Source of the DNA: Chrysochromulina tobinii
Taxonomy: Eukaryota; Haptophyta; Prymnesiales; Chrysochromulinaceae
DNA: 13,588 nt
Reading direction: 5' to 3'
NCBI GenBank assembly: GCA_001275005.1
Contig: JWZX01000964.1
Location: 1 to 13,588, forward strand
Shown one piece after another: positions 7,293 through 13,588 of this stretch. The stretch's first letter is position 1, and the number at the start of each line of letters is the position of its first letter. The notes below the pieces were generated by a model that made no database searches, was not told where the DNA came from, and saw only the letters and a list, made by a program, of their open reading frames with translations. Position numbers and translations under genes: made by a program.

Positions 7293-7612
7293 CTATAAAC
7301 CCTTTGCCCCAAACCATCCAATCCCTGCGGTGCATCCGCGGATCCGCACGTCCATCTCCCGTCCCGGCAGTTGATACGCCGGCAGTGCCGGCGAGGCGGC
7401 GGCCTCCTCTTTGTCAACAGGCTTCGTCGCCAAGGTGGTGCCCTCCTAGTGGCCTCCTCTTTGTCCGCGCATTCCCCCCATGATTCCCCTAGCCCTACGC
7501 CACAGTCGTCATCACGTTCCTTCTTCAGAACGGCACGGGCCTCGAGGACAATCTGGGCCTGAGCGACAGAGGCCTTGCCAGGGCAGGTCACGCTCTTGCC
7601 AGAGCCGGCCAT
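7293..7612 (-). CDS. Candidate small two-exon gene of unknown function
   Basis: An ATG at 7612 opens MAGSGKSVTCPGKASVAQAQ and IVLEARAVLKKER, encoded by strongly C-ending codons (ggc, aag, gtc, gcc) like those of the ATP synthase gene, which argues that it is real. Codon quality falls after about residue 33 and the frame becomes Arg/Pro-rich. Removing either a 53-base GT-AG intron (7446-7498) or a 50-base GC-AG intron (7404-7453) moves into a better frame that reads PVDKEEAAASPALPAYQLPG and GCTAGIGWFGAKGL, then TAG at 7295-7293. The products would be 88 or 89 residues. I do not recognise the protein. It lies in the same orientation as its neighbours, 113 bases after the nucleoporin stop. It could instead be an unspliced or non-coding transcript. 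Confidence 0.4.
7401..7465. repeat. 15-base direct repeat bounding a possible 50-base intron
   Basis: ggcctcctctttgtc occurs at 7401-7415 and identically at 7451-7465. On the minus strand both copies read gacaaagaggaggcc, which codes for DKEEA. An intron with ends inside the two copies would be 50 bases, begin with GC and end with AG. The perfect repeat could be a target-site duplication or a simple local duplication. Confidence 0.6.
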
Positions 7613-7725
7613 GCAGACGGTGACGAGTTTTCATGAAGAGCTTGCCCCTCTCCCCGCTTTCTCGCTCTCTCGGCGCACTCTATTCTGTTTGGCGAGCGCT
7701 CACTTGACGCTGAGCAGCGCCAGGA

Positions 7726-10665
7726 TCAAAAGTCGCCCCCATTGGCGTCCCTCAGGTCGTCGGGCGGCTTGTACTCTGGCATATCAGCCTCTTTCGGCTC
7801 GGGGACACGGCCCCCTTTTGCAAGCAGGGCGCTCGTGTCTATGAGCCACGACTCGAGGTTCACGCGGGCTGCAACCTCCTCGGCCGGGTAGCCTTGCCCG
7901 GAGACCTTGTCGCGGATTTTGGCTAAGTACGTCGTTTGGAGGAATGTCAAAAGCTCCACGAATTGCGTGGGGCGCGCGGCGTGTAGCGCGTGCGCGCACG
8001 GCTTGAGGAACGCAAGTAGGATGGTCGCGGTGATGTTCCCCGGCGGATGGTTGAGCAACCGGGCGAGCCACGCCCATGCGCGCGCCATGGGCGAAACCCC
8101 CTTGGGTGCAAAGCCTCCTTGCACCGGACGCGTCAGCATCTTAGCGTCTGGTCTGGCCCAATCGAAATGCGCGTTTCCGGCCGACTGCGGCGGAAATTGG
8201 GCAATCGACAACTGCTGAAGCAGCGCGGCGTACAGCGTCACGTACCCCACCATGCGCGCGTAAAAGTCCTTCTTGGTCTCACCCTGCTTGTAGCCAAGGC
8301 GCTTCATAAACTCCTCCGTGTTGCCGGTCGTATTTTCCGGGTAGTAAGGGACGCAGTAGCAGCACGAGGCCTGCAGGCGCGCGAGAAGGCACTCCCAAAG
8401 CACCGGGCACCTTTCGCCCACATGCAACACGAAGCCCGACAGCGCGTACGCCATCCCCGGCTGCTTGTCTACCATCGTCGTGCACGTATCGATCACCTGC
8501 GTGGCGATGGTGGCACACACGGCACGTTCCCCCTCGGGGCCAGTTTGCGATGCACTGGCCAGTTGGCGAAGCACCAATTCGGCGCGCTCCCAAACGACGT
8601 AACGCACGCGCACGAGCTGCCCCACAAGCATCTTGGCCTGTCGCGACTGTAGCTTTGCATGCGTCTTCGAGCGCGCCTCGTCCTGCTGCGCAATGCGCTT
8701 CGAGCCCTCCCACTCCGTAAGACGCCCCGCCTCGTTAGTCTGATCGTCGATCGCACCCGCGGGCGCGGGAGCAGGTGAAGCAGCGCCATCGTCACCTTTG
8801 CCAAAGCTGCCGCCTTTGCTGCCGCCGCGGCGGCCGCCGCCGAAGCCGCGGCCGAAGCCGTGGCCGTAATCATTATCATCCTCACAATCATCTAGATCGT
8901 CAAAGCCGTTCACGCGGCCGCCACCTTTGCCCTTGCCGCCGCCTCCCTTGCCGCCACCGCCCTTGCCGCCGCCGCCACGGCCACCGCCATAGCCAGCAGC
9001 AAGAGCGCCGAACACAGCCACAGCGGGCGGTGCAGGCGTCTGGGCAGCGGGCGGTGGATCTTGTAGCCAGATGCGTGCGCCGTTTGGCATGTCGACGCAG
9101 ACGCCGCCGGCGATCCGGGCGGCGAGAAGCATCGTGGCGAGCGCGCCGTCGCGCTCGATTGTGCTGTCGGTGCCGCGGCCTGGGGAGTCGGCACCACGGA
9201 AAGCTGCGGGTGCTCCGGCAGGTGTACCAGCGCCGCCGCCGCCAAACAGACTGGCAGCCGTAGCAGCGCGCGGAAACGCAGATGCAGCAGTGCCGCCGCC
9301 GCCAAACAGACCGCCCGCAGCCGCAGGTGCAGCAGCGCCGCCGCCGCCAAACATACCGCCGCCGCCGAACAGACCGCCCGCGGGCGCGGGTGCAGGAGCG
9401 GGGCCAAACATAAAGCCGCCTGCGGGCGCGGGCGTAGGTGCAGCAGCGCCGCCGCCGCCAAACAGACCGCCGCCGCCAAGCGTAAAGCCGCCTGCGACAG
9501 CGGTCGCGGGCGGGATGAATCGGGGGCAAGCGGGAGCGGTCGCCTGGGGAGGCGGCAGAGCCTCCGCTTGGCGCATGAACGGGTACGACGTGGTGCCATC
9601 AGGCGGCTTCGCGAGCTTGTTGAGGACGGTCCACGCGATCAAGCTCCCATGCGAGGTGAGCGCCCACACGACCGGCGCAGGCGGGAACTTCTCCTCGCCA
9701 GCTATGAGCCCGACTTGCTCGGTGCCGGTCAAGTCAAGTGCGAGGCCCATTACGTACTGGTCCTCGAGGCCGACGCCATTTGCTTCGTCCTCAAAAGTGG
9801 GCACCGACGGGGCCCCGTCTTCGTCACGCAAGGTCCACCGCTGCCAGTTGAAGTCCTTCGGGTTGCGCATCCCAACGCAGCAAACATCCCAGGAGTCGGA
9901 GCTGAACGCAACTGCAAGGCGCCAAAAGGGCAGCGTGATCGCATGGAAGCGTCGGCGAGGCGGCTGGCCGCTGCTCGGATCCTCGCGTGCCGGCATGCAT
10001 GGGCTGCACGCGGTGCCCTCACAGCCTTGCAGCTTGCCGTCAGCGAGGTCGAGCGCTGCCACTTTCGGAGCATCCGGCTCGTCCATGGGCTCATAGGTGA
10101 GAAGCACGATGGGGCGTTTGACAAGAGGGTCAGGAGCTTTGACGGCAAGGGGGCGAACGAGCCCCAGCTTCGCTGGCCCACCGATCGAGGCGTGCGGCGC
10201 GTCGGCCAGCGTCACACGCCTGGCGCCGTCCTCGGGGGCGAAGCGCACCACCTGACCTACATCCGAGCCGCAGATGAGGCTCTGCCCGTCTGACGCCCAC
10301 GCAGCCGAGCAGAGCGTCGGATCGCGCGCGACGCAGCAGCAGGTGGCGGCAGCAGAGCCCGGCAGCGCGAAGGTCATCACGTGCAGTTCGCCTTGGTCGT
10401 CGAGCGCGAGAGCGCGCAGCGCTCCTGGTGCTGGGCTCCATTCCCACATGAGGAGCTCACCGGCGCCCGGAAGAGGCTGCGTGATGACGGGCGCCAGGCC
10501 ATGGCCGCCGCCGAGTACGGTAGCCACCTCGAAGACGGCTACCGTGCGGTTCGAGCACAGCGCGAGCCAGGTGTCGTCGGCACTGAGGGCGAGCGCGCAT
10601 GGTGGCGAGTCGAGCTGAGCAGCGGTTGAGTCCTTGAAGATCTCTGAGGATCTCTTTACGGCCAT
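7726..10665 (-). CDS. Nup214/Nup159-type propeller - FG repeats - GLE1 fusion nucleoporin
   Basis: One frame of 979 residues from the ATG at 10665. Residues about 22-350 match the N-terminal beta-propeller of Nup214/Nup159: LALSADDTWLALC, LCSAAWASDGQSLICGSDVG then QVVRFAP, NWQRWTLRDE, and EEKFPPAPVVWALTSHGSL. Residues about 382-492 are an FG domain with GGLFGGGG, FMFG and GMFG motifs in Ala/Pro/Gly spacers. About 557-622 is Gly-rich with GGGGK and RGF units around an acidic patch. From about 662 to 942 comes a GLE1 domain: KMLVGQLVRV, GFVLHVGERCPVLWECLLAR, CVPYYPE, FMKRLGYKQ, MVGYVTLYAALLQ, AWAWLARLLNHPPGNITATI and LLTFLQTTYLAKI. Both end domains are known regulators of the mRNA-export helicase Dbp5/DDX19 at the cytoplasmic face of the pore. 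The coiled coils that anchor Nup159/Nup214 and the Gle1 N-terminus are absent. The first blade is missing from this frame and probably lies in an upstream exon; the frame opens beyond 10665 without an ATG. Stop TGA at 7728-7726. Confidence 0.9.
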   Translation of the reverse strand: MAVKRSSEIFKDSTAAQLDSPPCALALSADDTWLALCSNRTVAVFEVATVLGGGHGLAPVITQPLPGAGELLMWEWSPAPGALRALALDDQGELHVMTFALPGSAAATCCCVARDPTLCSAAWASDGQSLICGSDVGQVVRFAPEDGARRVTLADAPHASIGGPAKLGLVRPLAVKAPDPLVKRPIVLLTYEPMDEPDAPKVAALDLADGKLQGCEGTACSPCMPAREDPSSGQPPRRRFHAITLPFWRLAVAFSSDSWDVCCVGMRNPKDFNWQRWTLRDEDGAPSVPTFEDEANGVGLEDQYVMGLALDLTGTEQVGLIAGEEKFPPAPVVWALTSHGSLIAWTVLNKLAKPPDGTTSYPFMRQAEALPPPQATAPACPRFIPPATAVAGGFTLGGGGLFGGGGAAAPTPAPAGGFMFGPAPAPAPAGGLFGGGGMFGGGGAAAPAAAGGLFGGGGTAASAFPRAATAASLFGGGGAGTPAGAPAAFRGADSPGRGTDSTIERDGALATMLLAARIAGGVCVDMPNGARIWLQDPPPAAQTPAPPAVAVFGALAAGYGGGRGGGGKGGGGKGGGGKGKGGGRVNGFDDLDDCEDDNDYGHGFGRGFGGGRRGGSKGGSFGKGDDGAASPAPAPAGAIDDQTNEAGRLTEWEGSKRIAQQDEARSKTHAKLQSRQAKMLVGQLVRVRYVVWERAELVLRQLASASQTGPEGERAVCATIATQVIDTCTTMVDKQPGMAYALSGFVLHVGERCPVLWECLLARLQASCCYCVPYYPENTTGNTEEFMKRLGYKQGETKKDFYARMVGYVTLYAALLQQLSIAQFPPQSAGNAHFDWARPDAKMLTRPVQGGFAPKGVSPMARAWAWLARLLNHPPGNITATILLAFLKPCAHALHAARPTQFVELLTFLQTTYLAKIRDKVSGQGYPAEEVAARVNLESWLIDTSALLAKGGRVPEPKEADMPEYKPPDDLRDANGGDF
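8895..9500 (-). repeat. FG and GGGGK/RGG coding repeats inside the fusion nucleoporin
   Basis: The plus strand shows repeated gccgccgccgccaaacag units (at about 9235, 9294, 9340 and 9450), each encoding LFGGGG on the minus strand, and a second cluster at 8930-8985 (ccgcccttgccgcc units) encoding GGGGK. FG motifs are interspersed with Ala/Pro spacers, typical of intrinsically disordered pore filaments. Spacing between the LFG units is irregular, so this is coding low complexity rather than a clean satellite. Confidence 0.8.
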
Positions 10666-10717
10666 CTCTCGAGCCACATCAGAGATCTTATCGCGAGGAA
10701 CTCCTGCTTCCCTTCGG

Positions 10718-10792
10718 CTGCAAAAGGCGAACACTTGAGAAGTGCTTCCCTTTCGAAGTGCTTGAGAAGATCGGCCGCCTCACTAATTTAAC
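10718..10792 (-). other. Candidate 75-base intron near the 5' end of the fusion nucleoporin gene
   Basis: Read on the minus strand, the acceptor cgccttttgcag (AG at 10719-10718) has a good pyrimidine tract and the donor GAC|GTTAAAT begins at 10792. The upstream frame contributes two bases (AC) and the downstream exon one (C), so phase matches and gives Thr. The intron size is similar to the 94-base intron in the neighbouring gene. In the unspliced frame there is a TGA about 60 bases upstream and no ATG. Confidence 0.4.
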
Positions 10793-10920
10793 GTCAGATC
10801 TGGCCCCCCCCCCGGGCCCTCCGAGCCCCGCGGGCCCCCCAGGAGGAGGCCCGCACCGGACCCCGCACCCAAGATCGCCACGGACGAGAAGAGCTCGATG
10901 AAAAGTGGCGACGGGTCGCC
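10793..10920 (-). CDS. Candidate upstream exon carrying propeller blade 1 of the fusion nucleoporin
   Basis: In phase with the proposed splice, this reads LFIELFSSVAILGAGSGAGL followed by a Gly/Pro-rich loop. The hydrophobic-small pattern (VAILGAGSGAGLLL) resembles the first blade of Nup214-type propellers, which the downstream frame lacks. An acceptor-like cttacttacttgag lies just upstream (AG at 10924-10923 or 10922-10921), so the exon would be internal, with the start codon further up. GC-rich sequence can look protein-like by chance, so this is a proposal. Confidence 0.3.
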
Positions 10921-11279
10921 CTCTCAAGTAAGTAAGCTCGATGGACGGAAGTGCGTGTAGAAATCACACACTTTCACATTCACAGTTGCACACATACACC
11001 ATGTGGCGTGTACCGCACGGCGCGGCCCGCGGGCGGTCTAGATAGTTACCGGTACTAGAAGGGTTACATGCCTACATGATTACATGTACGGTGAGCACTT
11101 GAACTCTGAAGCTCATTGCGGACGCGGCGAGAAGAATGGTTGGGGGGGTGTATGTGTATGGGAATGGAATTTAGGGCTGACCTTCGACGCCCACAATCTC
11201 CACTCGATCTTATTCCCGAAACAGCAAGTTCCCTTCCTCGGACAGGTCAATCAAAAGGGGGGTGTGCGAGGGGGGCTTC
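10921..11279. promoter_or_regulatory. Bidirectional upstream region of the fusion nucleoporin and p25-alpha genes
   Basis: The genes diverge across this interval. It includes a CA-rich stretch (10965-11000), a GC-rich stretch around 11015-11037 and three tacatg copies at about 11065-11092. No TATA box is visible near the p25-alpha ATG. Further 5' exons of the nucleoporin gene may be hidden here; I could not identify a start codon for it. Confidence 0.35.
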
Positions 11280-12212
11280 ATGGCGGCCTTCGCCGCGCCG
11301 CGCGTCCGGCGTCCCTCCTACACCTCGACCGTGTCCTCCTCGGACAGCATCGACGAGGCACTCGCTTCCGTCTACTTCAAATACGGTCGCTTTGGCTCGA
11401 CGGGGAACCCCTCCTTCCGCTCCCGTGAGTTTGTCAAGATCGTCAGGGAGGCGGGCCTCATGGACAGCCGGTTCAACATTTACCCGCCCAACCGCGTCGA
11501 TTTTGTCTACGCCTACGCCTGTGTGCACGGCCCGGGCGGCGCCAAGGGCAACAAGAACATGTCGCTCGAGCAGTTTGCGTACGCCACGAAGGGCATCGCG
11601 CATGAGACGGGGCGGCCGCACGACGAGGTGCTTCGCGCTCTGCTGAGCGCGGAGCCGCAGCTCGGAACCGACTCGCTCTACGATTCACCCGCCGCCTCGC
11701 CCGTGCCCTCGCCGCGCCCCATGCGTGAGGGCAGTCCCGCTGCGGAGACGTTTGCTCGTTTCCACGAGGGGTTTGGCAATGCGGGGCGCCAGTCCGAGCT
11801 CACGAAGGCAGATGTGGTGCGGCAGATGTCGCCGCGCGTGCGCCCCCCCCGGCCGCCCTCGTCGACCGCCAGCAGCCCTCGTCGTCCGCCCATATCGCCC
11901 TTGTCGGCCGTCGGCGCTCTCGATGACGCGCGTGCATGGGCGGTAGTGGCCGCCACGGCATCCGCGCCCGCCCAAACAGCAGAGTGGGACTCAGCGCAGG
12001 GACATCGGGGGGTGCAGAGGCGGCTTGCGGACTTGGAGACGATGACAATGCCGCCGCCTCCACCGCCGCAGCCCTCACCTGTCGTGCTCAACGGGCTGCT
12101 CACCGGCTTCCAGCCCGATTATTCATATTCACACCGAGACTCGGTGCACGTGTCGCTCGCCCAGGAGCGCGCGCGGACGGAGGCGGAGGCCGCAGCCGCC
12201 GCCGCCGTCGAA

Positions 12213-12268
<56 letters not shown>

Positions 12269-12356
12269 CACCAGGCCCGCTCCAGCCAGTCCGTTTTCCC
12301 CACAGCCGTTGGCCCGTCGCTCAACCTTCGAAGCACCGATGCTCCGAAGCTCGTGA
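11280..12356 (+). CDS. p25-alpha/TPPP-like domain protein with disordered, poly-Ala C-terminus
   Basis: This 358-residue protein starts at the ATG at 11280 (context cttcATGGCG); the frame extends a little upstream, but only from GTG. Residues about 20-125 fit the p25-alpha (TPPP) fold: a helix DSIDEALASVYFKYG, then FRSREFVKIVREAGLMDSRF, a VDFVYAYACV helix, MSLEQFAYATKGIAHETG and a final helix EVLRALL. These correspond to the family pattern of a lysine/phenylalanine-rich helix, a GL-D motif, a VD-F helix and a F--AL-IA helix. TPPP proteins bind and bundle microtubules, and in protists the family is tied to cilia and flagella, so an axonemal or cytoskeletal role is plausible. From about 135 on it is Pro/Ser/Arg-rich with a PPPPPPP stretch near 258, a charged helix near 293-310 and about 20 alanines from GCC repeats. 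The alternative is a generic EF-hand-like domain without calcium ligands. Confidence 0.72.
12213..12267 (+). repeat. GCC microsatellite encoding poly-alanine
   Basis: About 18 consecutive GCC triplets form an uninterrupted poly-Ala run in the p25-alpha-like protein, preceded by a shorter interrupted Ala run. It sits in the disordered C-terminal part, outside the conserved domain, and is probably length-polymorphic. Confidence 0.9.
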
Positions 12357-12380
12357 CGAAGCTCGTGACGAAGCTCGTGG
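12345..12380 (+). repeat. 12-base tandem repeat spanning the stop codon
   Basis: Three copies of gaagctcgtgac/gaagctcgtggc follow each other in frame. The first two copies carry TGA at the same place and the third has TGG. The array therefore duplicates the stop codon of the p25-alpha-like gene. Confidence 0.85.
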
Positions 12381-12943
12381 CGAATTTCGAGCGCCGACCT
12401 TGAACGTGGCGGCTCTTGAGGCCCGCTCAAGCGTTGAGCTCGGCTGAGCTCGGTTGAGCTCGGTTGAGCTCTGGATCCAAAGGTCAGTCGTCTGCTCGAC
12501 TGCAGGCGCAATGTGCAGTGCTGTGCGCTGCTGTGTGCTGTGTGCTGTGTGGTGGTCCACTGATGATGGCCGGCTCCGCATCCCTTTGCTGGGGTGATGT
12601 GATGGCTTCATGCGCATGTGCGCCACCTGTGGAGCGTGAGCGGCGCCTTTACATGGCGGCTGTGCGACGGCTCTGTTCAAACCTCGTGGGACGTGGCGGC
12701 CCTTGAGCGGGGCGGCCTCTCAGGACGTGTCCCATGCGTCTCAACGTTTTGTATTTAGTGCGTGTACGTTAGTGTGTGGGGTATTTAGTGTGTGAAAGTC
12801 AATCGAAATAGTGATTTTCTGAGTTTGAGATTATAGTCAATAGTGTGGCAGAGTGAGAGTCGGTCCGCGAGGGGTTTCTGCTTTCTCGGTGGACGGCGCG
12901 GCGCGAGAGATGTAAGGTACGCCATACGCAGCGTTTTGAGCAA
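12357..12943. other. Gene-free region downstream of the p25-alpha-like gene
   Basis: I see no supportable gene. It contains a 10-base tandem array (ttgagctcgg, four copies at 12434-12473), a gctgtgtgct-type simple repeat at about 12520-12553, and then an AT-richer stretch from about 12735 to 12860 with gtatttagtg repeated at 12750 and 12781. The tgtg-rich and AT-rich stretches could be the 3' UTR and spacer before the heptamer satellite. Confidence 0.5.
12434..12473 (+). repeat. 10-base tandem repeat, four copies
   Basis: ttgagctcgg, ctgagctcgg, ttgagctcgg and ttgagctctg lie head to tail. Each unit contains the palindrome gagctc. Probably simple slippage; no function is apparent. Confidence 0.85.
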
Positions 12944-13588
12944 TTGCGTATTGAGCAACCTTTTGCGTATTACGCAATACAGTTTGACAGGGTTTGCGTA
13001 TTGCGTATTGCGTATTGCGTACCACGGTACCCGCTTTGAGCAGCATTGCGTATTGCGTATTGCGTATTGCGTATGGGCGTACCCACTAGGAACCACCTTG
13101 GCGCGTATGGCGTATTGCGTATTGCGTATTGCGTATTGGCGTTAGGACGTGCATTGCGTATTGCGTATTGCGTATTGCGTATTGCGTATTGGGGCTAAGA
13201 CCCTTATTGCGTATTGCGTATTGCGTATTGCGTATTGCGTATTGCGTATTGCGTTTTGCGTATTGCGTTTTGCGTATTGCGTATTGCGTTTTGGCTTTTG
13301 CGTATTGCGTTTTGCGTATTGCGTATTGCGTTTTGCGTATTGCGGCTTTGACCCGCGTTGCGTTTTGCGTTTTGCGTTTGCGTATTGCGTATAAATTGCG
13401 TATTGGGGCTTTGACCCGCAATGTGTTCGCATTGCGTATTGCGTATTGCGTTTGCGCATTGCGTATTGGGGCTTTGACCCGCATTGCGTATTGCGTATTC
13501 CGTATTGCATTTGCGTATTGCGTATTGGGGCTTTGACCCGCATTGCGTATTGCGTATTGCGTTTGCGTATTGCGTATTGGGGCTTTGA
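12944..13588 (+). repeat. TTGCGTA heptamer satellite with higher-order structure, running off the window
   Basis: Dozens of copies of the 7-base unit TTGCGTA start at 12944-12950 and continue to the last base. Blocks of 2-7 units are separated by spacers. Towards the right the spacer becomes a constant ggggctttgaccc, starting at 13405, 13468, 13527 and 13579, so the newest units are composites of about 52-63 bases. Variants ttgcgtt and ttgcgca occur. Every reading frame on both strands stays open because 7 and 3 are coprime and the unit has no stop; the apparent proteins (CVLRIAY on one strand, AIRNTQY on the other) are artefacts. It is not a canonical TTTAGGG or TTAGGG telomere repeat. Confidence 0.95.

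Noticed and set aside
8047-10293. Plus-strand frames of about 160-340 residues opposite the fusion nucleoporin
   Set aside because: They are Pro/Arg-rich shadows of the GLE1 and FG coding sequence on the minus strand.
12944-13543. Several overlapping open frames of 80-135 residues on both strands
   Set aside because: They are direct products of the stop-free heptamer repeat (CVLRIAY or AIRNTQY units), not genes.
12944-13588. Heptamer array as a telomere or CRISPR array
   Set aside because: TTGCGTA is not a known telomere unit, lacks the G-run strand bias of telomeres, and the spacers are not unique sequences of constant length as in CRISPR arrays.

Overview
This looks like nuclear DNA of a GC-rich unicellular alga with a complex, red-derived plastid. 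A haptophyte is my best guess. The evidence is: spliceosomal introns (GT...AG, 50-95 bp) in otherwise long open genes; a mitochondrial ATP synthase alpha gene in a nuclear context; a predicted protein with a signal peptide followed at once by a Phe-Ala-Pro motif, as in secondary-plastid proteins; eukaryote-only families (RCC1, DUF2009, p25-alpha, nucleoporins); and many triplet, heptamer and minisatellite repeats. The species assignment is inference.

Layout. 1-52 is the end of an intron and 53-430 the last exon of the F1-ATPase alpha subunit (+). After 555 bases without a gene comes a single-exon, probably plastid-targeted repeat protein of unknown function (986-1657, +). 1658-2584 holds no gene I can support. 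A small coiled-coil protein (2585-3196, -) and a DUF2009 protein (3238-4671, +) are divergent and share a short promoter. Convergent with the latter is a two-exon RCC1-family protein with a complete seven-blade propeller (5029-7168, -). A possible tiny two-exon gene (7293-7612, -) separates it from the main discovery, a gene at 7726-10665 (-). Divergent from that is a p25-alpha/TPPP-like protein (11280-12356, +). The last 650 bases are a large TTGCGTA heptamer satellite with higher-order structure that runs off the window.

The main finding is the 7726-10665 gene. One uninterrupted reading frame encodes an N-terminal Nup214/Nup159-type beta-propeller, a GLFG-type FG-repeat and Gly/Arg/Lys-rich middle, and a C-terminal GLE1 domain. 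In opisthokonts these are separate proteins: Nup159/Nup214 and Gle1 both bind the DEAD-box helicase Dbp5/DDX19 on the cytoplasmic face of the nuclear pore and together drive mRNP remodelling in mRNA export. A natural fusion would put both Dbp5 regulators on one FG-tethered chain. The first propeller blade seems to lie in an upstream exon, for which I propose a candidate at 10793-10920.

The genes otherwise look unrelated to one another. The RCC1-family gene next to the nucleoporin is suggestive, but it lacks a recognisable RanGEF beta-wedge. Starts were chosen at ATG codons; several longer frames begin only at GTG or TTG.
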